Assembly: GCA_000403035.1 (NCBI GenBank)
Contig: AQSL01000050.1
Location: 1 to 5,188 of the forward strand
DNA from: Candidatus Latescibacter anaerobius SCGC AAA252-E07
GTDB taxonomy: Bacteria; Latescibacterota; Latescibacteria; Latescibacterales; Latescibacteraceae
Direction of reading: 5' to 3'
DNA: 5,188 nucleotides
The notes under the pieces are model-generated. The model had not been told where the DNA came from. It made no database searches and saw only the letters and a list, made by a program, of their open reading frames with translations. The translations under genes and the position numbers were made by a program. Numbering within the stretch: position 1 is the stretch's first letter; each line of letters begins with the position of its first letter. Below, piece by piece: positions 1 to 5,188 of this stretch.

Positions 1-163
1 AACCTTATAGTTTTTTACAGGACTTTTAGAAGCTCAGGAAGAATTATCCTTGTTTTTAAAACCATGATGTATTAATCTTAATTGATAATTAATAAGTGTA
101 TATAAAGTGTTCATCCTTGATTTTATGTAATATAATTGGGTAAGTCCGAAAAGGGGAGTTTTC
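1..163 (+). promoter_or_regulatory. AT-rich leader of the glycosyltransferase gene
   Basis: No gene is seen in this stretch. It is strongly AT-rich and contains a perfect palindrome at 78-92 (TTAATT, spacer GAT, AATTAA), which could be a regulator site or simply AT-rich DNA. A TATAAT hexamer lies at 131-136, about 28 nt before the start codon, but no good -35 box sits 16-18 bp upstream of it: the TTGATT at 117-122 is only 8 bp away. Another TATAAA lies at 101-106, with TTGATA at 82-87 only 13 bp upstream. The ribosome binding site AGGGGAG (152-158) is 5 nt before the ATG at 164 and decides that start. A promoter in this region is likely because the gene is first in its direction, but its exact position is uncertain. 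Confidence 0.4.
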
Positions 164-1783
164 ATGGGGAAAGATTCACAGAAAGACCGTTTCGTTTTTA
201 TCGTACTTGTTATCCTGTTTTCTCTCTATGCCTCCGTGTATATCTATAAAACCAGCTATGTTATCGAGGGGGAACGCTATTTTTCCCTGTTTGATGATGC
301 AATGATTTCCATGAGATACGCCAAGAATTTTGTCGAGGGTCATGGGCTGGTAATGAATCCCGGCGAAAGGGTTGAGGGATATACAAATCCGGTATGGGTC
401 ATGTACATGGCCGTTATTCACCTGCTGCCGGTATCGCCGCAGAAGATAAGTCTTTTCATCCAGATTACGGGCGCTCTTCTGCTGATTGCCAATCTTTATG
501 TTGTGATGAAAATCGCGCGCCTGGTTTCCGGTAATTCATATCGGGTTTCATCGGGAGCGATGTTTTTAACGGCCTTTTACCTTCCGCTCATAAGCTGGAG
601 TCTTCAGGGAATGGAGGTAAGCCTTGTCACGCTCCTCATAAGCGGTGCGGTCTGGAAAACCCTGCAGTGCATGAAAGAAAATGAAGTTTCTCCCTGGTTA
701 TATGTTTTACTCGGTTTTGGTACTCTGGTACGAATCGATATGGCGGTGCCTTATATCGGTATATGGCTTTTCCTGCTGAAGGTACAGCCGGAGCTGAGGA
801 AAAAGAACCTTGTCTGGGGATTGAGTCTTTTTATCTTCTTTATGGGCGCTCAAACGCTCTTCAGGGTGATATATTACGGCGATATACTGCCAAACACCTA
901 TTACCTGAAGATGACCGGTTATCCGATGGTATTTCGAATTACACGGGGTTTTATCGTTTTTCTGCATTTTATCTGGAGAATGAACCTTCTGTTCTTTGTA
1001 CTGCCGTTTATTATTCTTTTGATGCGCTATGACAACAGCAGGGGATTATGCGCATGGATGTTTGGATTACAGTGCCTTTACAGTATTTATGTGGGAGGCG
1101 ATGCCTGGGAAATCTGGGGCGGAAGCAACAGGTATATTGCAGGCGCAATGCCCCTGTTCTTTGTACTTTTTGCCTTTGCGCTCTCTACGGTGAAAGAATT
1201 TTTTGCCGGTATCATAAACAAGTCAAAGGAAGCGTCGGAACACTTACACGCTGTTTTGGTCAGATACTCGTTTACCTTTTTAATCGTGGTGTGTTTCCTG
1301 CAATTTAATAATAACAGGGGGCCGTTGAATCTTGCCGGTTTCGTTTTTATTAACCTGCCGCCGAATGTTGAGGGCAACAGGGAAATGGTTGGGTATTCAC
1401 AGATAGTGCGGAATATCTCTACCGATGATGCCCGTGTTGCGGTCACCTGGGCAGGAGCACTGCCGTATTTTTCGGAAAGGTATACCGTAGATATACTGGG
1501 CAAAACCGATACGTTCATTGCACATGAGGAAATGAGACAGGCGGAAGGATTTGATAAGTTACTCTTTTTTTATCCCGGTCACTTAAAATATAACTACGAG
1601 TATTCTATCCGTCAGCAGAAACCGGATATTATCGTGCAGTTCTGGGGTGATATCGATGAAGCCAATCCTTATATAAGGGACAGGTACACGAAACTAATCG
1701 TTGGTGACTGGTTTTTCTACATGCTGAACAATTCGAAAAATATTTTTTGGGACAGACTTCCCAGAAGAAGGGAAATAAGATAG
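164..1783 (+). CDS. GT-C fold membrane glycosyltransferase, GT89 (AftB)-like
   Basis: This 539-residue polytopic membrane protein is probably a lipid-phosphosugar-dependent glycosyltransferase acting at the outer face of the cytoplasmic membrane on envelope glycans. The first hydrophobic segment is at about residues 10-28. A loop follows with the acidic pair D44-D45 (LFDDAMISMRYAKN), GHGLVMNPGERVEGYTN (59-75) and then more membrane spans. GT-C enzymes typically carry a catalytic Asp/Glu in this first loop. Other family-like signatures are SLQGME (146-151), LVRID (188-192), YYGDILPNTYYLK (237-249), GGDAW followed by SNRYIAG (311-327), and VDILGKTD (442-449) in the C-terminal soluble part. This motif order matches the family that includes mycobacterial AftB (arabinofuranosyltransferase, GT89) and its many unassigned bacterial relatives. 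The sugar and acceptor cannot be read from sequence, and arabinose specificity is not implied. The start follows AGGGGAG by 5 nt. The gene appears intact and monocistronic in this window. A GT39/PMT-like O-mannosyltransferase is a less likely alternative. Confidence 0.8.
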   Translation: MGKDSQKDRFVFIVLVILFSLYASVYIYKTSYVIEGERYFSLFDDAMISMRYAKNFVEGHGLVMNPGERVEGYTNPVWVMYMAVIHLLPVSPQKISLFIQITGALLLIANLYVVMKIARLVSGNSYRVSSGAMFLTAFYLPLISWSLQGMEVSLVTLLISGAVWKTLQCMKENEVSPWLYVLLGFGTLVRIDMAVPYIGIWLFLLKVQPELRKKNLVWGLSLFIFFMGAQTLFRVIYYGDILPNTYYLKMTGYPMVFRITRGFIVFLHFIWRMNLLFFVLPFIILLMRYDNSRGLCAWMFGLQCLYSIYVGGDAWEIWGGSNRYIAGAMPLFFVLFAFALSTVKEFFAGIINKSKEASEHLHAVLVRYSFTFLIVVCFLQFNNNRGPLNLAGFVFINLPPNVEGNREMVGYSQIVRNISTDDARVAVTWAGALPYFSERYTVDILGKTDTFIAHEEMRQAEGFDKLLFFYPGHLKYNYEYSIRQQKPDIIVQFWGDIDEANPYIRDRYTKLIVGDWFFYMLNNSKNIFWDRLPRRREIR

Positions 1784-1912
1784 TATTTATTTTTCCGGTT
1801 ATCCCTTTCATAAATTTAATATACTCACTTCTTTTTTATCTGACACCACCTTATTATACAAGGGGGACTGCAGTGGTGCGTGAAAAGAATTTTTCACCGC
1901 CCTCTTATAACA
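1784..1912. other. Spacer between convergent genes
   Basis: This short AT-rich spacer separates the stop of the glycosyltransferase gene from the stop of the DUF3160 gene. No coding potential is supported. It contains the hairpin listed at 1880-1897 and a separate inverted repeat, CACCAC (1844-1849) with GTGGTG (1873-1878), whose loop is 23 nt. A weak AGGGA/TCCCT pairing lies near the end of the plus gene and just past it. No classic GC-rich stem followed by a T-run is visible for either gene, so termination may be weak, Rho-dependent or caused by converging transcription. Confidence 0.5.
1880..1897 (-). terminator. Possible hairpin terminator after the DUF3160 gene
   Basis: A perfect 7-bp stem, GTGAAAA/TTTTCAC, with a 4-nt loop begins 15 nt past the TAA of the minus-strand gene. 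It can be lengthened by two more pairs across a one-base bulge. The stem is AT-rich and no T-run follows it on either strand, so it is not a textbook intrinsic terminator. Its symmetry and position between convergent genes make a shared 3'-end structure plausible. Confidence 0.3.
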
Positions 1913-4390
1913 TTACTTCAAAAAGAGCACCTTGAGTGTTTTCGTGGTATTGTTATGAACGATACTCACGAAATAAATCCCCGTTGCAAGACCTTCCGGA
2001 GACCACACCTTGCTGTAGTATCCGCTTTCATGCCAGCCGTCCTCGAGTACATCTACAACCTGCCCCGACAGGTTAAAGACCGTAAGTTTCACCGGTCCGC
2101 TTTCACGCAACCGGTAACTGATTGTTGTCGAAGGGTTGAACGGATTGGGATGGCATTGGAGCATTTCAAATGCCGCCGGATTGTTCTCATCCACCGAAGT
2201 AACCTGACCTTTGTTTGCCGGATAGTGGAATGTATTTGTTTTCAATGATGATTCGCCTGCGAGGAAACTCGATGTCCATTCCGGCATTTCCTTTGCATCC
2301 TTGCCGCTCTGGATTTCCTGCCATTCCTCATCGGTGAGCCGCTCATCGGCAAGCGGCTGTTTGAATTCGTGGTATGAGAAAATCCCCCCCCTGGTAAGGG
2401 TAAGCGCTCCGTTTACCGGCGCTATCACATAGAGGATTAGGGGGTGGCCGACTCCCACCTCAAGGCATTCGTTCAGGTTCGGATCGGTATGAACATCGGC
2501 GATAACGGCCATGAAATCATCGGCGTCGTTTTCGAGCTGGTCTTGAATTTCCGGCGGGAAAGAGGTAAGCTCTTCGATATATCCGCCGAAATTGCCGATG
2601 AACGCAAACTCATCGGATGACAGGTCAATATTCCGGAGTTCCTTGACCGATATATCCTTGAGTGTCATCATGATATTTTCAAAGTTCTCGAGACGGTGTT
2701 CAAAGAGATCGTGCAGGAGGTTTCTTTCCCGGAGACCTTTTCTCATAAAGGCGCCGAGTGCTGCCAGACGGGCGTAGACTTCCGGGGCAGGTTCGACATA
2801 ACCCATTACAAGCGGAGGTTCCGGCGGCTCTTCTGTTTTCAGGGATTCACTTTGCTTTGCATAGAGAATCGTATCATGACGCAGTTCTGCCCATGAACCG
2901 AGTGCGGCATTCAAATCTTTATCCACCCATGCCTGTGACTGCATGAAAAGGGGATAACCCTCGCCCTTGACATCGAGGAGCGGAAGGAGTGAATAGAGCC
3001 AGTTGTAATACAGGTTCTGTGCCCATATCTCCGGGGCATATCCCAGAAACTCCGTCCTGAGCCTGGAGACCTGTTCCGCATATCCGGGATACAGGTCGGG
3101 GTCATGGTAGAATATATCGATTATTTCGTACGCACGGTCGCTTCCGAGAACAGCTATAACATCGAGTCCTCTCGGCATAAAACGTCCTTCGACAAATTCG
3201 ATTACGAGCTGATCGAGTATATATGAATCCGGTATGAAACGCTGTCCCATGAAACGGAAGCCCTTACCTGCCGTAACCGTTATTTTCGGATCGGGAAGTT
3301 GTTCAAACGCACGGGAAATGAAAGCATCAATTTTTTCTTCATCGGCGAGCACATCCGGCGATTGTGTGAGAAAATCTTCCCCGTATATATCCCGGGCAAT
3401 TTCCAGATATTTTTCATAATTGATATCATCCATTTTTCCGACGAAGAAAACGGTCGGCTGATATATCCTGTCCCATAATTCCGTTAAATCAGTCGAGTCA
3501 TCTGAAACAGCAGTTGCGGTAGTAAGAGACCGGGCAAGCAAAAGGGCCTGTATAGCGGGCAGTCTCAAGCCGATATCTGTCGCATAGGGAAGGTCGAGAC
3601 TGAACGTGATGCGCCCGAACCACATCATAGCCCGGAAATACCGCTCAAGTTCCGGCGTACGTGTATAATGCCCCCGGGGTTTGTACTGGCTGTAATCTTC
3701 CAGGTAGGGGTAAATGTTCCGGTAGAAAAGGGGTGAAGACACATAGCCGCCGGAGAGTTCGTATATCTTTGCAAGTTCCTGCGATACTATATCAGAGACA
3801 CGTTCATCAATAACAGCAGTCGAATCAAGCAGGCTCAGCCCGACAGATAGATATGCCACATTGTTCAGGGCGGCCATTTTGACAGATGCTTCGGTTGCGG
3901 TATCGTATGTTGCCAGCGCATCGTTTATCATGGACTGAGTGAGGTCGTACAGGTCGTCGAAAAAATAAGTAACTTCAACAATACGTAAGATATAATCATA
4001 CAGAATATGAAAACTGTGAAGACAGGCATCGGGCGTTATAAACGCCGGTATCCCCCGATCCTCACACTCGTTGTAAACATCATAAATCTGCCGGAAATTG
4101 CTCGCACGGGCGGCAAAACCCTGGATAGCGAGAAGACTTCGTGCATCTTCGCTCAGCTCGAAATCGGAACTATTCACGACATTGGATAAATCCTCGTTGA
4201 TCTCATATGGAGCGACGGAAGGAATAACATCGACGATAACCGGTTGATATAAGCCGAATTCTGTCACGACATCATCGGTAATTTCGGGAAGAGACTCTCC
4301 CGATGCTATCACGGCACATGTACAGAGAAAGAACAGTGCTATGTGAAAATACCGTTCCCGTAACAGTTCAGTTTTTTTTCTGTTTCTCAT
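1913..4390 (-). CDS. Secreted DUF3160 protein with C-terminal T9SS sorting domain
   Basis: The product is 825 residues. The ATG at 4390 is chosen because AGGAGG (4398-4403) lies 7 nt upstream and a signal peptide follows directly: basic MRNRKK, a hydrophobic stretch at about 14-29, and likely cleavage after A29 or G31. The reading frame is open further upstream, but that would place 37 residues before the signal peptide. Most of the mature protein (about 75-690) matches DUF3160 in my recollection of the family: ITPDACLHSFHILYD (118-132), YFRAMMWFGR (251-260), FRFMGQRFIPDSY (378-390), RGLDVIAVLGSDRAYE (407-422), NAALGSWAELRHDTILYAKQ (494-513), IGNFGGYIE (598-606), DVHTD (632-636), and FSYHEF followed by RLTDEEW (671-690). 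The domain's function is unknown. The C-terminus (about 745-825; PNPFNPSTTISYRL, VFNLSGQVVD, GIYFVSI) is a T9SS type A/FlgD-like sorting domain, predicting export across the outer membrane and release or surface attachment. It is the second gene of an operon, overlapping the upstream gene by 23 nt. An eight-G tract at 2384-2391 interrupts no frame here. Confidence 0.88.
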   Translation of the reverse strand: MRNRKKTELLRERYFHIALFFLCTCAVIASGESLPEITDDVVTEFGLYQPVIVDVIPSVAPYEINEDLSNVVNSSDFELSEDARSLLAIQGFAARASNFRQIYDVYNECEDRGIPAFITPDACLHSFHILYDYILRIVEVTYFFDDLYDLTQSMINDALATYDTATEASVKMAALNNVAYLSVGLSLLDSTAVIDERVSDIVSQELAKIYELSGGYVSSPLFYRNIYPYLEDYSQYKPRGHYTRTPELERYFRAMMWFGRITFSLDLPYATDIGLRLPAIQALLLARSLTTATAVSDDSTDLTELWDRIYQPTVFFVGKMDDINYEKYLEIARDIYGEDFLTQSPDVLADEEKIDAFISRAFEQLPDPKITVTAGKGFRFMGQRFIPDSYILDQLVIEFVEGRFMPRGLDVIAVLGSDRAYEIIDIFYHDPDLYPGYAEQVSRLRTEFLGYAPEIWAQNLYYNWLYSLLPLLDVKGEGYPLFMQSQAWVDKDLNAALGSWAELRHDTILYAKQSESLKTEEPPEPPLVMGYVEPAPEVYARLAALGAFMRKGLRERNLLHDLFEHRLENFENIMMTLKDISVKELRNIDLSSDEFAFIGNFGGYIEELTSFPPEIQDQLENDADDFMAVIADVHTDPNLNECLEVGVGHPLILYVIAPVNGALTLTRGGIFSYHEFKQPLADERLTDEEWQEIQSGKDAKEMPEWTSSFLAGESSLKTNTFHYPANKGQVTSVDENNPAAFEMLQCHPNPFNPSTTISYRLRESGPVKLTVFNLSGQVVDVLEDGWHESGYYSKVWSPEGLATGIYFVSIVHNNTTKTLKVLFLK

Positions 4391-4709
4391 GCTGTTTCCT
4401 CCTTGCAAGTTCTGTAGTAACCTGGTCAATTTCCAGATCGATTTCATTGAGAACTCGTGATATGGTACGTGTGTGTTCATCATGCATAGGATCAATATCA
4501 TTGGTAGAAAGACGGTAGAACGTTTTTCCGAGGAGATAGAGATGATGATTTCTTTTGTACCTGAGGAGCTTGAACTTTATCCTGACATCGGCAAGCCGCA
4601 TTTCGGAAAGCACGTAATGAGTTGTATTAGCAATTGCCTTATCGAGGACATGAGATCTGATCACGTAACCGGTGAACCGACCCATTGTTCTGAAAAATTG
4701 AACCGCCAT
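4368..4709 (-). CDS. Small charged protein of unknown function, first gene of the DUF3160 operon
   Basis: The product is 113 residues and I do not recognise it. The ATG at 4709 is preferred over an in-frame ATG at 4730 because AAGGAG (4716-4721) sits 6 nt before it; the earlier ATG lies inside the likely promoter/transcription-start region. There is no signal peptide or membrane span, so it is predicted cytoplasmic. The N-terminal part (1-50) is basic and mixed. A motif LLRYKRNHHLYLLGKTFYRL (48-67) is followed by a predicted long charged helix from about 76 to 110 (ISRVLNEIDLEIDQVTTELARR), with hydrophobic spacing suggesting a coiled coil. The LGKxxYxL-then-IDxEI layout resembles small helical proteins found widely next to other genes, but I cannot name a family. 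Its last 23 nt overlap the start of the DUF3160 gene, indicating co-transcription and probable translational coupling. It could act in regulation or export of the downstream protein; this is inference only. Good Shine-Dalgarno, promoter and operon placement support it as a real gene. Confidence 0.75.
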   Translation of the reverse strand: MAVQFFRTMGRFTGYVIRSHVLDKAIANTTHYVLSEMRLADVRIKFKLLRYKRNHHLYLLGKTFYRLSTNDIDPMHDEHTRTISRVLNEIDLEIDQVTTELARRKQHEKQKKN

Positions 4710-4724
4710 ATAATTCTCCTTAGT

Positions 4725-4751
4725 ATCCATAAAATTTAGTCAAATATGGAT
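4725..4751. promoter_or_regulatory. Candidate operator: 7-bp inverted repeat centred on the -10 box
   Basis: ATCCATA (4725-4731) and TATGGAT (4745-4751) are perfect inverted repeats with a 13-bp spacer, centred at 4738. The left arm covers the predicted transcription start and the right arm lies in the -35/-10 spacer, so a dimeric regulator bound here would block RNA polymerase. The arm spacing (20 bp centre to centre, about two helical turns) suits a dimer contacting one face of the DNA. No regulator gene is in the window. Chance occurrence in AT-rich DNA cannot be excluded. Confidence 0.4.
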
Positions 4752-4761
4752 TGCCGGTCAA
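4733..4761 (-). promoter_or_regulatory. Sigma70-type promoter of the small-gene/DUF3160 operon
   Basis: Reading the minus strand, TTGACC (4756-4761) is followed by exactly 17 bp and then TAAATT (4733-4738). The -35 matches the consensus at five of six positions and the -10 at four of six. Transcription would start near 4726, giving a short leader of about 17 nt that contains the Shine-Dalgarno sequence of the small gene. No other comparable pair is seen before the start codon. Confidence 0.5.
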
Positions 4762-4835
4762 GACAGAAATGTATATAAAGTTGTAAGTGTAAGGATTTTA
4801 ATATCTTATGTTACCATAAAACAATCATATGACAG

Positions 4836-4906
4836 GATACCCGGGAGCCGAAAACTTCGAATTATGAATTATGAATTATGAAGTGTAATCTTACATTTCG
4901 GGTATC
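4836..4906. repeat. Structured 71-bp element bounded by an 8-bp inverted repeat
   Basis: GATACCCG (4836-4843) and CGGGTATC (4899-4906) are perfect inverted repeats. In plus-strand RNA the stem could extend inward by two G-U pairs and one A-U pair. Inside lie the GAATTAT tandem repeat and a near-palindrome at 4881-4898 with seven Watson-Crick pairs and one G-U pair. The whole could fold as a branched stem-loop on the plus strand. A dispersed intergenic repeat or MITE-like element is possible, but no second copy is in the window. Confidence 0.45.
4859..4882. repeat. Heptamer tandem repeat (GAATTAT)x3
   Basis: Three exact copies of GAATTAT (4859-4865, 4866-4872, 4873-4879) are followed by a partial GAA. 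The array is flanked by ACTTC (4854-4858) and GAAGT (4880-4884), so it sits in the loop of a short stem. It resembles the short heptamer tandem repeats known from intergenic regions of several bacteria, including cyanobacteria. Copy number is probably variable through replication slippage. Confidence 0.85.
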
Positions 4907-5174
4907 GCCGGAAAGGGGCATTGCCAGAAAGTTTAAAACTATTGAATAGTGGAAAGAAAATATCTATATTATTACTTCTATCATAGTAATTGAAAAATTA
5001 TTGCTGAAGCATGTAACATTTTAAATATATATATCAAGTCAGTAGTGTCCGGTTAAAATATACTTTAAAACATATAAAACTATTTAAAGACAAGTAATTA
5101 CAAATTATAAGATAATTAATGGATACATAATTTGCTTCATGAGCATGTTTGTTTTTTTCGCCCCCTTTCCGGGC
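4907..5174. repeat. Imperfect inverted repeat spanning about 265 bp
   Basis: CCGGAAAGGGG (4908-4918) is the exact reverse complement of CCCCTTTCCGG (5162-5172). Allowing one single-base bulge at each end adds a further G-C pair on both sides (G4907 with C5174, C4919 with G5160). Both arms are GC-rich islands in AT-rich DNA, which makes chance less likely. The enclosed DNA contains the insertion-end-like motif and no gene. It may mark a non-autonomous element or two copies of a small dispersed repeat in opposite orientation. Confidence 0.4.
5040..5060 (+). mobile_element. Possible insertion-sequence terminal repeat (left end)
   Basis: The stretch CAGTAGTGTCCGGTTAAAAT resembles, from memory, the conserved ends of insertion sequences (AGTGTCCGGTTA-type terminal repeats) seen in environmental bacterial genomes. 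It is a GC-bearing island in AT-rich DNA. If correct, the element starts near 5040 and its transposase lies to the right of the window. No matching inverted copy or target duplication can be seen because the window ends at 5188, so this rests on motif recollection only. Confidence 0.25.
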
Positions 5175-5183
5175 TTACGCCCG
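5170..5183. repeat. GC-rich hairpin at the right edge
   Basis: CGGGC (5170-5174), loop TTAC and GCCCG (5179-5183) form a perfect 5-bp stem. It follows a T-run and a C5 tract and is cut close by the window end. A few T residues follow (ACTTT), so it could be the start of a plus-strand terminator or part of a mobile-element end. The remaining context lies outside the window. Confidence 0.35.
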
Positions 5184-5188
5184 ACTTT

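Larger units (their letters stand above)
4762..5188. other. AT-rich intergenic region without a supported gene
   Basis: I see no gene with a ribosome binding site and a meaningful length on either strand in these 427 bases. The region contains several structured elements listed separately: a heptamer tandem repeat, two inverted repeats, an insertion-sequence-end-like motif and a terminal GC-rich hairpin. It also holds a CTTTAAA (5063-5069)/TTTAAAG (5083-5089) inverted repeat with a 13-bp spacer. The high AT content and repeats look like accessory or mobile-element-scarred DNA. Confidence 0.6.

Noticed and set aside
37..58. AGGA/TCCT hairpin followed by T5, as a terminator of an upstream gene.
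   Set aside because: The stem has only four pairs with a mismatched interior, too weak to call.
117..136. TTGATT and TATAAT as a promoter for the glycosyltransferase gene.
   Set aside because: The spacing is only 8 bp, far below the 16-18 bp needed.
1087..1518. 143-codon minus-strand frame inside the glycosyltransferase gene.
   Set aside because: It is the antisense shadow of a well-supported gene and shows no recognisable domain.
1747..2248. Short plus-strand frames across the end of the glycosyltransferase gene and the 3' end of the DUF3160 gene.
   Set aside because: They overlap strongly supported coding sequence, have unconvincing composition and no ribosome binding sites.
4391..4501. 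Upstream extension of the DUF3160 reading frame to an ATG at 4501, adding 37 residues.
   Set aside because: It would bury the signal peptide 37 residues in, lies wholly inside the small upstream gene, and the internal ATG at 4390 has a strong AGGAGG site at good spacing.
4710..4730. Earlier in-frame ATG (4730) for the small gene, adding 7 residues.
   Set aside because: There is no Shine-Dalgarno sequence before it, it falls at the predicted transcription start, and the AAGGAG lies between it and the preferred ATG.
5139..5188. Open plus-strand frame beginning MSMFVFFAPFPGLRP and running off the right edge.
   Set aside because: There is no ribosome binding site, only 16 codons are visible, the sequence is built from a T-run and a hairpin, and nothing in it is recognisable.
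4762..5188. CRISPR array or tRNA gene in the repeat-bearing intergenic region.
   Set aside because: The only tandem repeat is a 7-bp unit without spacers, and I see no cloverleaf arms or CCA-like tRNA end.

Overview
The window holds three genes I can support. A plus-strand gene (164-1783) encodes a membrane protein of the GT-C glycosyltransferase type. It converges on a two-gene minus-strand operon (4709 down to 1913). The operon encodes a small unrecognised charged protein, followed by a large secreted DUF3160 protein that ends in a type IX secretion (T9SS, Por) sorting domain. About 480 bp of AT-rich, repeat-bearing DNA lies beyond the operon, up to the right edge.

Organism: the C-terminal sorting domain (PNPFNPSTTISYRL ... 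GIYFVSI) is typical of T9SS-bearing members of the FCB superphylum. Together with DUF3160, moderate GC in the genes, AT-rich spacers and clear Shine-Dalgarno sequences, it suggests an uncultured-type FCB lineage such as Latescibacterota, KSB1, Marinimicrobia or Zixibacteria. Classical Bacteroidetes seem less likely, because they usually lack strong Shine-Dalgarno sites. This placement is inference; no marker gene is present.

Layout: 1-163 is an AT-rich leader with a perfect small palindrome. 164-1783 is the GT89/AftB-like membrane glycosyltransferase. 1784-1912 is the spacer between convergent genes, with one hairpin. 1913-4390 (minus) is the DUF3160 protein. 4368-4709 (minus) is the small upstream gene, overlapping it by 23 nt. 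4710-4761 carries a good -35/-10 pair for the operon, with a 7-bp inverted repeat centred on the -10 box. 4762-5188 has no supported gene. It holds a heptamer tandem repeat inside a larger inverted repeat, a second imperfect inverted repeat spanning about 265 bp, and a motif resembling an insertion-sequence end.

How the genes may work together: the minus-strand pair is probably co-transcribed and translationally coupled, so the small protein is most likely cytoplasmic and functionally linked to making or regulating the exported DUF3160 protein. The glycosyltransferase points away from any visible partner and is probably an independent cell-envelope glycan gene. I found no evidence of a complete new defence or metabolic system. 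The most unusual items are the unknown small-gene/DUF3160 pair with its candidate operator and the structured intergenic DNA at the right end.
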